From assembly GCA_001898995.1 (NCBI GenBank), contig MKVZ01000004.1, positions 432,612 to 496,611 on the forward strand: DNA of 64,000 nt. The letters are read 5' to 3'. The notes beneath the pieces are model-generated. The model did not search any database and was not told where the DNA came from. It worked only from the letters and a program-made list of their open reading frames with translations. Of the stretch, positions 26,721 to 32,433 are shown piece after piece. The number at the start of each line of letters is the position of its first letter. The stretch's first letter is position 1. A program made the position numbers and the translations under genes. This DNA comes from Rhizobiales bacterium 63-22 (GTDB lineage: Bacteria; Pseudomonadota; Alphaproteobacteria; Rhizobiales; Rhizobiaceae).

Positions 26721-26946
26721 CAAGGCGCTGAAACAGGCGGCGACGGTACAGGGAACGGCGCAGGCTCGCGTCACCCTGCCGGCCTATCCCGAAGACTGCC
26801 GGGCGAAAGAGCCTCACGCGGCGCTGACCGAAGGGGCGGAAATTCGCTCCATCCTCAAACGCGAGCGGGCGGCGCTCGACCGGCAGAACGCGCGCACGGA
26901 TAGGTGCGCCACCTTTTATGACGACACAGCGAGGGGGCTAAAGTGA
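26647..26946 (+). CDS. Outer-membrane spanin lipoprotein (Rz1-like)
   Basis: The 99-residue product starts inside the i-spanin gene in a different frame. KTGLLIRGGLACLMVTTLIS followed by Cys22 gives a lipobox LISC and a type II signal peptide. The mature part is charged, with a Pro-containing stretch (VTLPAYPEDC). It overlaps the i-spanin gene by 74 bases and runs 226 bases further, an overlapped Rz/Rz1 arrangement. The start codon lies within a context of AAAGCCT, a weak ribosome-binding site. Confidence 0.82.
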   Translation: MKTGLLIRGGLACLMVTTLISCASDKALKQAATVQGTAQARVTLPAYPEDCRAKEPHAALTEGAEIRSILKRERAALDRQNARTDRCATFYDDTARGLK

Positions 26947-27233
26947 TGCGCGAAGAAGGGTGCACGGTCAATCGGTTCAACCAACTGGATCAGAACATGC
27001 AGGAGATGCTCTCCAAGCTGGAGCCTGAAGAAGTCGAAAACCTGAAATATCTCGCCACCATTCCCGGCGACGAACTGCGCGGGGCCGTGAAGCTCTACCG
27101 CGACGTGATGACGGTGAGCCACTTCATGAAATGGCTGATCGTCACCATCGTGGCCGTGTTCATCGGCGCGGTCAGTCTCGGCGAGCATGTCATGAAGCTT
27201 TTCGGATGGATGAAAGGACCGCCTTCACCATGA
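26946..27233 (+). CDS. Small membrane protein of unknown function
   Basis: The 95-residue product starts at ATG 26946 (overlapping the o-spanin stop). Acidic helices come first (RFNQLDQNMQEMLSKLEPEE), then one transmembrane segment near residues 62-82 (FMKWLIVTIVAVFIGAVSLG) and a short basic tail. It could be a second holin/antiholin component or a membrane exclusion protein; nothing in the sequence decides. It is coupled to the following gene by a 4-base overlap. Confidence 0.6.
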   Translation: MREEGCTVNRFNQLDQNMQEMLSKLEPEEVENLKYLATIPGDELRGAVKLYRDVMTVSHFMKWLIVTIVAVFIGAVSLGEHVMKLFGWMKGPPSP

Positions 27234-27682
27234 AGAAACTCGTTGCCGCAATCGTCCTCACCCTCGCCGTGTTCGGGGCCGCCTCCATGGGGCTGGCTAT
27301 CGGCGACCGTCAGCCGCCCGTCCGGTTCGATGGTGTTCGTGTGCTGACCACGCATGTTGCACCGGGGCAGGATCTGGAAATCGAATATTCGTTGCATCGC
27401 TACAGGTTCTGCGATGTGACCGGCCGGCGATGGCTGACCGACGCATCCGGCACGACTTTCGCGATTTCGACCTACACACGCGGCGATGCGCCCGATCTGG
27501 GGCCGGAGAGCTATCGCCGGGCGATCACCGTGCCCGAAAGCGCGGTGCCCGGTCCGGCGACCTACTTCATTGAACTGGCCTATACCTGCAACCTGATTCA
27601 CCGTCTCGGCTGGCCGATCAGGGTTTCATCCCCGCCGGCGCATTTCGATATCGTGGAAAGGCCGGATATGGGTGGTGCATGA
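27230..27682 (+). CDS. Exported hypothetical protein
   Basis: The 150-residue product has a signal peptide (KKLVAAIVLTLAVFGAASMG, then LAIGD). The mature domain of about 125 residues is beta-rich with three Cys: FDGVRVLTTHVAPGQDLEIE, YSLHRYRFCDVTGRRW, PGPATYFIELAYTCNLI. The alternation of strands and the 'VAPGQDLEI' phrase suggest an Ig-like or beta-sandwich fold. Exported proteins just after prophage lysis genes are often superinfection-exclusion factors, but that is speculation. The ATG at 27230 overlaps the upstream stop. Confidence 0.6.
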   Translation: MKKLVAAIVLTLAVFGAASMGLAIGDRQPPVRFDGVRVLTTHVAPGQDLEIEYSLHRYRFCDVTGRRWLTDASGTTFAISTYTRGDAPDLGPESYRRAITVPESAVPGPATYFIELAYTCNLIHRLGWPIRVSSPPAHFDIVERPDMGGA

Positions 27683-27888
27683 CCGACAAAGCCGGATTGC
27701 TTGGAAGCCTGTATCCGCGCCGCGATGGCCCGAATATCTATGTCGATATTGGTGGTGAACGGATGAGTCTGTCCCCCATGCAGGCCAACCTGATCCTACG
27801 GGCATGGGCGGAAGCTGTCGGCGGGGCGATGGTCTTTCAGGCATCGTCACTTTCGCCATATGGCGGCAGCCCGTGCAAGGCGGCCTGA
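27679..27888 (+). CDS. Small hypothetical protein
   Basis: The 69-residue product begins in an ATGA overlap with the exported protein. The first 50 residues look folded (GSLYPRRDGPNIYVDIGGER, then MQANLILRAWAEAVGG). The last ~17 codons overlap convergently with the 3' end of a leftward gene. No family is recognised. It ends the rightward late transcription unit as far as can be seen. Confidence 0.5.
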   Translation: MTDKAGLLGSLYPRRDGPNIYVDIGGERMSLSPMQANLILRAWAEAVGGAMVFQASSLSPYGGSPCKAA

Positions 27889-28043
27889 CATGCAAGAGCC
27901 ACCGTCTTGTCGGTGCCGCGGGCTTTATAGTTGAGGACAGATATTTTCGTCTTCCCAATCGTCGCGCCGCACTCCACGTCCGTGGCCGCGCGCCCGGCCT
28001 CCTTCATGGTGCCCAACCATTGGCAAAACTGTTCCGCAGTCAT
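27837..28043 (-). CDS. Small HTH-like protein
   Basis: The 68-residue product reads EQFCQWLGTMKEAGRAATDV, then ECGATIGKTKISVLNYKARG and a C-terminal ALACQAALHGLPPYGE. This is the pattern of a small helix-turn-helix protein frequent in alphaproteobacterial prophages. GGGAGG lies 7 bases before the ATG. It is the last gene of a five-gene leftward unit, and its 3' end overlaps the convergent gene above by 52 bases. Regulatory function is inferred. Confidence 0.6.
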   Translation of the reverse strand: MTAEQFCQWLGTMKEAGRAATDVECGATIGKTKISVLNYKARGTDKTVALACQAALHGLPPYGESDDA

Positions 28044-28065
28044 AGTGAGTCCTCCCGATCATGTT

Positions 28066-28509
28066 TCATTGATGCCTCTTTTCGATCCACGCCGTCGCCA
28101 CATCGACCTCATAGGATGCCAGCCATTGCGCCGCATCTGGATAAGACAAAAAGCCCGGCTCGACGCGGACGCCGCACCATGGTGCCGGCGGCGGGCTTGT
28201 ACGGTCCGATGCCAGCCCATAGCCGGCCGATGTCTCGTGCATGATCTGCCATAGGTTTGCCGATCCGCGCGACCGCGCCGCAACGCCGAACGTGGCGAGC
28301 GGCTGGCCAGCCTTCGATACGGTGCAAAGGAGAGCCGGGCCCACGGTGAGCGCCTGCAACTGGAAGCCCGAATGCCTTGCAATGCCGGTCACGCCATCGC
28401 GCAAAGCACGAGCGAGATCTAGCGCCGCAGCCTGCGTGACGATTGCCGATGGCGGAGCGATACGGTCGGCGCTGCCGGTGTTGAGGGTGACAAAATACAG
28501 ATAGCTCAA
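28066..28509 (-). CDS. Hypothetical prophage protein
   Basis: The 147-residue product starts at TTG 28509, overlapping the upstream stop (TTGA), so translation is probably coupled. The sequence has a strand-rich start (SYLYFVTLNTGSADRI), a central helix (AALDLARALRDGVTG), and a Trp-containing C-terminal helix (AAQWLASYEVDVATAWIEKR). I recognise no family. It is encoded with an equally unknown partner of similar size, which suggests that the two work together. Confidence 0.6.
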   Translation of the reverse strand: MSYLYFVTLNTGSADRIAPPSAIVTQAAALDLARALRDGVTGIARHSGFQLQALTVGPALLCTVSKAGQPLATFGVAARSRGSANLWQIMHETSAGYGLASDRTSPPPAPWCGVRVEPGFLSYPDAAQWLASYEVDVATAWIEKRHQ

Positions 28510-28931
28510 GGTCGATGCCTAACATAATTGGCGACGAGGCGCTTCAGGGCCGGCAGGACGGCGCGCAGCGCGCGCCATTCGGAAGCCGGAACGAACCATG
28601 TCGTCTCCATGGACTGGTACTGCACCCGCCATGTGCCGGACAAGGCCGGATGCTGGCGCAGGCCCGGAACACGCTTGAGCAGTTTGACCATGGGCTCTTG
28701 CGATGGGATCATGATTTCAAAGGCCGGGCCGCCCATCCAAGGCACGTTATGGCGCAACTCCAGCCCGTATCGCGTATATTGCTGCCATCCATTGTTCGTG
28801 ACGCGCCGGCCTCGCCAGTCGCGGGGCACAGGTGGCAGATCATCAAGACTGTGCCACTCCGACCAGTCTTCAAAAAAGGCCGCGTCGGCGGCCTTTTGAA
28901 TGTTGTTTCCAGTTTTATCAGGAGTAAGCAC
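28506..28931 (-). CDS. Hypothetical prophage protein
   Basis: The 141-residue product starts at GTG 28931 behind AGGGGG. It is rich in Trp, Arg and Pro: WSEWHSLDDLPPVPRDWRGR, then NNGWQQYTRYGLELRHNVPW and a C-terminal basic helix (ALRAVLPALKRLVANYVRHR). The 'W-x-x-L-DDLPP-PRDWRGR' start might bind nucleic acid or protein partners. No family is recognised. The 14-base overlap upstream and 4-base overlap downstream place it within one leftward operon. Confidence 0.6.
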   Translation of the reverse strand: MLTPDKTGNNIQKAADAAFFEDWSEWHSLDDLPPVPRDWRGRRVTNNGWQQYTRYGLELRHNVPWMGGPAFEIMIPSQEPMVKLLKRVPGLRQHPALSGTWRVQYQSMETTWFVPASEWRALRAVLPALKRLVANYVRHRP

Positions 28932-29136
28932 CGTTGCGCCCCCTATTGAGCTTGGAGCGTAACGCCCGCAACGCCCTGTCGAACTTGCGACGCCGCTTTT
29001 CGACGGGGGACTTCGGGTCTATATACCAGCGGACGAAAAGGTTTTCCGTGTCATCTACCGGAACGTCAATGCAACGTTTCGCCTTTTGCGCTGTCTTGCG
29101 GGAAATCGCATTGAAAACAGAATGGTGGTTGTTCAT
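28918..29136 (-). CDS. Small basic hypothetical protein
   Basis: The 72-residue product is very basic at the C-terminus (KSPVEKRRRKFDRALRALRS), with a central FVRWYIDP. The preferred start is ATG 29136, with GAGGGGG 6 bases upstream; ATG 29142 directly abuts that purine tract. No known family is evident. It is the second gene of the leftward operon. Confidence 0.55.
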   Translation of the reverse strand: MNNHHSVFNAISRKTAQKAKRCIDVPVDDTENLFVRWYIDPKSPVEKRRRKFDRALRALRSKLNRGRNGAYS

Positions 29137-29150
29137 TGCCATCCCCCTCG

Positions 29151-29381
29151 TTAAGCCTGACGAATGATCAGTTCGCGCTCCATAGCGTCAACCAAGGGCT
29201 TTCCCTTGGGGTTGCCGGAAGCCTTACCGATTTCGATATTCTTGGCGATTTCTTCGGTGCTAAGAGCAATGATCCTCTTGGCCCATTCCGGAGTAAGGCC
29301 GAATTGCGTCAGAAGGTGGATGTGCTGATCAATGCTGATCGCGGCGATGTTGCGGATTTCGTTGTCGCTGTAATTGACCAT
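29151..29381 (-). CDS. Small hypothetical protein, first gene of leftward operon
   Basis: The 76-residue product starts at ATG 29381, where GGAGAG lies 6 bases upstream; an in-frame ATG at 29402 has no such site. It is entirely helical: NYSDNEIRNIAAISIDQHIH, FGLTPEWAKRIIALSTEEIA and a basic end. The layout is compatible with a small DNA-binding or antitoxin-type regulator but is not diagnostic. Its promoter carries twin operators (29446-29496), so it could be the autoregulator. Confidence 0.6.
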   Translation of the reverse strand: MVNYSDNEIRNIAAISIDQHIHLLTQFGLTPEWAKRIIALSTEEIAKNIEIGKASGNPKGKPLVDAMERELIIRQA

Positions 29382-29443
29382 CTTCGTCTCTCCTGCCTGC
29401 ATTCCCCGGAGGCGTCGGTTATCAACTCGCTGTTGATGATTGG

Positions 29444-29471
29444 ATAATATCAGATTTTGATACTACGTCAA
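29444..29471 (-). promoter_or_regulatory. Sigma-70 promoter of the leftward five-gene operon
   Basis: On the minus strand, TTGACG (29471-29466) and TATTAT (29449-29444) are separated by 16 bases. Transcription would begin about 35-40 bases before the ribosome-binding site of the 29381 gene. An operator lies between the two hexamers, so the promoter looks repressible. Confidence 0.65.
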
Positions 29472-29496
29472 TGGGAAAATATCAAACTTTGATATT
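29446..29496. promoter_or_regulatory. Twin operators TATCA-N5-TGATA
   Basis: TATCA-N5-TGATA occurs at 29448-29462 and again at 29480-29494. The second is extended to a perfect 9-bp inverted repeat AATATCAAA-C-TTTGATATT (29478-29496). The centres are 32 bp apart, three helical turns. The first site overlaps the -35/-10 spacer and the second lies upstream of the -35. This is a dimeric-repressor layout; the repressor is not identified. Confidence 0.65.
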
Positions 29497-29505
29497 TATT
29501 TTTGC

Positions 29506-29844
29506 TCATGCGGCAGCGACCTTTTCCGCTTGACTGATGGCCTCCATCTCCGCGACAAGATTGACAAAATCGCGAAGGGATCGGGACAGCCGGTCGATCT
29601 TGTAAACCACCACCATATCTATTCGTCCGGCAACAATGTCGGCGCGCAGCCGGGCGAGTGCCGGTCGGTTTATATTCCCGCCGGAATAGCCGCCGTCGTC
29701 ATAGTGCTGCGGCAACTCGATCCAGCCTTCGCCGGCCTGACTTTTGATATAGGACGAGCAATATTCCCGCTGGTTGTCCAGCGAGGTAAATTCCGCTTCC
29801 AAGCCTTCAGCGGATGATTTCCGGGTGTAGATCGCGCAGCGCAT
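29506..29844 (-). pseudogene. Truncated large serine recombinase (catalytic domain only)
   Basis: The 112 residues start [20 protein letters not shown] and contain the serine-recombinase catalytic core: the nucleophile Ser in [31 protein letters not shown] and the Arg of [10 protein letters not shown]. Full-length relatives exceed 400 residues. This one stops after a short unrelated tail ([11 protein letters not shown]), without the recombinase and zinc-ribbon DNA-binding regions. It therefore probably cannot integrate DNA. It ends the SOS-controlled operon and lies 44 bases from the operator cluster. A functional stand-alone catalytic domain is unlikely but not excluded. Confidence 0.75.
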
Positions 29845-29862
29845 GGTTTGTCCTGTTTGCAT

Positions 29863-29977
29863 GGGTTATCAGGCGGCCATGAGCCACTTGGCAAAGCAAT
29901 GTCAGGATTTTCGTTTCAAACCACGCCGTGGGGCGACCGCTCGAACTTACCACGCCTAACCGTGATGTCCAGACCGT
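29863..29977. other. Short gap, nothing recognised
   Basis: These 115 bases lie between two leftward genes. A short leftward open stretch follows the stop at 29978 but lacks a credible start and ribosome-binding site. No terminator or promoter is obvious. Confidence 0.3.
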
Positions 29978-30220
29978 CTATCTCCGCGCCCGGTATACGA
30001 CAAACTCTCCCTGTCCCAAGCATTTACACGATGTGCAGCGCAATTTGCTCTGGTGCAGGCCAAGGTTCCCATAGTAGCCAATTCGATCCTCTATGGCTTT
30101 CTTGTCCAGTTCGTTCAGGTGGCCGCATCTGGTGCATAGCGCGCACAGAACGGCCCACGGCTCCAGATCAGCTATGCGGGTATCTTTGGGCAGATGCTCA
30201 TAAGAGGGTGGCCGCGCCAT
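29978..30220 (-). CDS. Small zinc-ribbon-like protein
   Basis: The 80-residue product has two Cys pairs, ALCTRCGHLN near residue 30 and RCTSCKCLG near residue 64. The spacing suits a single zinc ribbon, and the basic linker includes KKAIEDRIGYYG. Such small zinc proteins in prophages often bind nucleic acid or a host polymerase. Function is unknown. It is part of the leftward unit that starts at the LexA box. Confidence 0.55.
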   Translation of the reverse strand: MARPPSYEHLPKDTRIADLEPWAVLCALCTRCGHLNELDKKAIEDRIGYYGNLGLHQSKLRCTSCKCLGQGEFVVYRARR

Positions 30221-30234
30221 TCGCTTTCTCTATA

Positions 30235-30483
30235 TTACCGAACGATGATCGGCTCCCAACCGTCGGCGCCAAAGAGCTTCCCTCCATGGCGGCGCATGAA
30301 GGCGTTCATGTGCCTTTCGCTGGAAAAGCTGAATACACAAAAGTCTGTGCCGGCCTTTCTCGCCATGCGGTGTGGCGCTCGTGCGCCAAGGCGCATCGCA
30401 TCGCGATGGACCTCGCGGCGGGCACATTTCAACGCGTAGGCTTCAGGCAGGGCGACACGATAGTTTTCCGGTACTCGGCTCAT
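30235..30483 (-). CDS. Small basic hypothetical protein
   Basis: The 82-residue product is rich in Arg and His (CARREVHRDAMRLGARAPHR). A C-terminal compact motif contains FCVFSFSSERHMNAFMRRHG and ends WEPIIVR. Its start overlaps the stop of the upstream gene (ATGA), and the next gene follows after 14 bases. No family is recognised. Confidence 0.5.
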   Translation of the reverse strand: MSRVPENYRVALPEAYALKCARREVHRDAMRLGARAPHRMARKAGTDFCVFSFSSERHMNAFMRRHGGKLFGADGWEPIIVR

Positions 30484-30668
30484 CGTAGCGTCTCCGGCTT
30501 CCAGCCGCGGGTATAGCCGGGACTGATCGCCATGCTGGCGATCTCGATCTCTTTTGTTAGAAAGTCCCGGTCCTCCAGCAGCGCTCGGATCGCGGCGCGC
30601 GCGTCGCCCCGGTGATAGGCCAGCACCAAGTCGATTTCAGAATCATAGTTCTGCAAAACAGCATTCAT
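30480..30668 (-). CDS. Small acidic protein, first gene of SOS-controlled operon
   Basis: The 62-residue product starts at ATG 30668 behind GAGGAG; an upstream ATG at 30722 would lack a ribosome-binding site. The sequence is helical (NYDSEIDLVLAYHRGDARAA, then IRALLEDRDFLTKEIEIASM). As the first gene behind a LexA box it is the natural candidate for an SOS-induced antirepressor similar in role to Tum of coliphage 186. It has no visible similarity to Tum. Confidence 0.55.
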   Translation of the reverse strand: MNAVLQNYDSEIDLVLAYHRGDARAAIRALLEDRDFLTKEIEIASMAISPGYTRGWKPETLR

Positions 30669-30736
30669 TTTCCGCTCCTCAAAAAGGAGACACGGCCGCC
30701 GCCAGACGTGTCCGTGGTTCATCGGCTGTCACCGAT

Positions 30737-30772
30737 GTTCTTTTTATGTTCTCATTTTGAGGAAAGAGTCAA
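30737..30772 (-). promoter_or_regulatory. SOS promoter: LexA box over the -10
   Basis: GTTC (30737-30740), seven bases, GTTC (30748-30751) is the direct-repeat LexA box of Alphaproteobacteria. On the minus strand TTGACT (30772-30767) and CATAAA (30748-30743, 18-base spacer) form a promoter whose -10 lies within the box. LexA binding should block it and DNA damage should release it. The controlled genes run leftward from 30668. Confidence 0.7.
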
Positions 30773-30943
30773 CCGCGTTTCAGCGGTTCATGAAATGCCG
30801 CCCGGTACGGGGCGGCTGCCGGTGTAACGGCACCGGAAGCGGCGGACCAACGCCAATTGAACCCGCCTGGCACTAATGATGTCAGATGCCACACCCCGGC
30901 CCTTACGGGCATCCGGATCGTGGCCACGACAGGTTAACAAACG
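30773..30943. other. Divergent intergenic region upstream of the methyltransferase
   Basis: These 171 bases separate the SOS promoter from the rightward methyltransferase. A GC hairpin built on CCGGTG/CACCGG lies at about 30818-30835. TTGAAC near 30856 could be a -35 for the methyltransferase, but no convincing -10 follows. Confidence 0.3.
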
Positions 30944-31777
30944 ATGCAAGAAGGATTCTCTTTTTCGGCGGTGCGACCCGTTTCGCCGCCGGCAAGCTAT
31001 ATAGGCGGGAAGAAACAACTCGCACAGCGGCTCGCCTCTATCATCGAGCAGATCCCGCACACGCTCTACGCCGAGCCTTTCATCGGCATGGGCGGGGTTT
31101 TCTTCCGCCGCCGGCTGGTCCCGCGGGCCGAGGCGATCAACGACATTTCCGGCGACGTGGTGACCTTGTTCCGGATATTGCAGCGGCACTATCCACAATT
31201 CATGGAAACCATGAAATTCCAGATCGCTTCGCGCAGGGAGTTCGAACGGCTTCTAGCCTGCGATCCGGTCACCCTGACCGATCTGGAGCGAGCCAAGCGT
31301 TTCCTCTACCTCCAGAAGATGGCCTTCGGCGGTAAGGTCAAGGGGCGCACGTTCGGCGTGGACACCACCGGCCCTGCGCGATTCAATATCAAAAGGCTCG
31401 GTACGATTCTTGAAAAGGTACACGAACGCCTCAGCGGCGTGGTGATCGAGAATTTGCCATGGCCTGATTTCATCGATCGGTATGACGGGCCGGGAACCCT
31501 GTTCTATCTCGATCCGCCCTATTACGGGTGCGAGATGGACTATGGCGCCGGCGTGTTCTCCCGCGCGGATTTCACACGAATCGCCGGCCGGCTATCATCA
31601 ATCAAGGGCAGGTTCGTTCTGTCGCTTAACGATCGGCCGGAGGTGCGGGAAATTTTCGGCGCGTTCAAAATCTGCGAAGTGCCCCTCACCTACACGATCG
31701 CCGGCGGCGAAGGAAAGGCCGTGTCGGAGGTCATAATCACCGATCGCAAAGAGCCATCCGCCGCGAATATGCCCTGA
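30944..31777 (+). CDS. D12-class N6-adenine DNA methyltransferase (orphan)
   Basis: The 277-residue enzyme has the Dam/D12 order of motifs: PASYIGGKKQLAQRL (SAM-binding FxGGK type, residues 16-30), YAEPFIGMGGVFFRR, AINDISGDVV, and the catalytic FYLDPPYYG near residue 188. It would transfer a methyl group from S-adenosylmethionine to adenine in a short recognition sequence. No endonuclease gene lies beside it, so it is probably a solitary prophage methylase protecting phage DNA or altering expression. CAGG about 9 bases from the ATG is a weak ribosome-binding site. Confidence 0.88.
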   Translation: MQEGFSFSAVRPVSPPASYIGGKKQLAQRLASIIEQIPHTLYAEPFIGMGGVFFRRRLVPRAEAINDISGDVVTLFRILQRHYPQFMETMKFQIASRREFERLLACDPVTLTDLERAKRFLYLQKMAFGGKVKGRTFGVDTTGPARFNIKRLGTILEKVHERLSGVVIENLPWPDFIDRYDGPGTLFYLDPPYYGCEMDYGAGVFSRADFTRIAGRLSSIKGRFVLSLNDRPEVREIFGAFKICEVPLTYTIAGGEGKAVSEVIITDRKEPSAANMP

Positions 31778-31789
31778 CGGCCGCTGCGA

Positions 31790-32260
31790 TCAATTGCACC
31801 AAGGCTCGCGCCGTCCACGCCAAGGGCGCGCGAGTTCTTCCCCTACGAGCGTTTCGCCTACGTCGATGCCATCCACATAAATCGTCGCCAGCGTTCGGCC
31901 ATATCGATCTTTCTTGCGGCCATTCACCGGATCACCCCGGCTTATCTCGATCTCGCCCGACGCCATCAGCGCCGCGAGTCGGCGTTTTGCCACCAGTCCA
32001 AGGCGGCGTTCAGCATCGCATTTCGGATGGCCGATTTCTGGCGCATCGATATTGGCGATGCGGATATGCTCGCGCTCCACGATGATTGTATCGCCATCGA
32101 TGACGCAGGTTCCGCGACCTATGGAAAGGCATCTCCCTGCATGCGCTTGGTGAGAAACACCAAACGACGCGGCGAAAAAGAGCAGCCAAACAAGCGGCAA
32201 TCTGTGGGGAAATCTGTGGGGAATGCTAGTTTTCTGGTAGGGCCGGCAGGGTCTAAGCAT
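31790..32260 (-). CDS. Secreted SNase-like (thermonuclease family) protein
   Basis: The frame encodes up to 156 residues. The staphylococcal-nuclease fold is evident: GTCVIDGDTIIVEREHIRIA, IDAPEIGHPKCDAERRLG, and KDRYGRTLATIYVDGIDVGE. The Asp, Arg and Glu positions of the active site look conserved. A signal peptide covers LPLVWLLFFAASFGVSHQAH(A). The first ~20 residues of the longest frame come from the tRNA-flanking sequence with a repeated AATCTGTGGGG. A TTG start at the signal peptide, rather than ATG 32260, may be real. It is the last gene before the tRNA and could be prophage cargo or host. Confidence 0.75.
   Translation of the reverse strand: MLRPCRPYQKTSIPHRFPHRLPLVWLLFFAASFGVSHQAHAGRCLSIGRGTCVIDGDTIIVEREHIRIANIDAPEIGHPKCDAERRLGLVAKRRLAALMASGEIEISRGDPVNGRKKDRYGRTLATIYVDGIDVGETLVGEELARPWRGRREPWCN
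32198..32224. repeat. Tandem repeat near the attachment site
   Basis: AATCTGTGGGG occurs twice in tandem, separated by a single A, about 50 bases from the tRNA 3' end. Short repeats beside a tRNA-type attachment site may be integrase arm sites. They could also be a remnant of recombination. Confidence 0.35.
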
Positions 32261-32272
32261 TTGATTTTCCGA

Positions 32273-32349
32273 TGGTCGGAGTGAGAGGATTCGAACCTCC
32301 GACCCCCTCGTCCCGAACGAGGTGCGCTACCAGGCTGCGCTACACTCCG
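32273..32349 (-). tRNA. tRNA-Pro (anticodon CGG), probable prophage attachment site
   Basis: Read on the minus strand, the gene begins CGGAGTG at 32349 and pairs with CACTCCG near the 3' end. The anticodon loop TTCGGGA gives CGG, decoding CCG. The T loop has the standard GGTTCGAATCC, and CCA is encoded at 32275-32273. The 3' end points to the prophage, the usual arrangement when integration duplicates the 3' part of a tRNA. The matching copy would lie left of the window. Confidence 0.93.
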
Positions 32350-32433
32350 TGACCATAGGATCGCGCATGGTGGCCGCGACCGATGTGGCGGCTTATAACG
32401 CCGCAATTTTCAGGCTGCAAGAGCCTTTTCGCT

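Noticed and set aside
29506..29844. Serine recombinase as the prophage integrase
   Set aside because: It lacks the DNA-binding parts, and the prophage appears to use a tRNA gene, which usually goes with a tyrosine integrase that should lie left of the window.
29978..30668. Toxin-antitoxin module formed by the small SOS-operon genes
   Set aside because: The sizes and overlaps would allow it, but no toxin family motif is visible in any of the products.
30944..31777. Restriction-modification system
   Set aside because: Only the methyltransferase is present. The neighbours are short genes without nuclease motifs, and the SNase-like protein carries a signal peptide.
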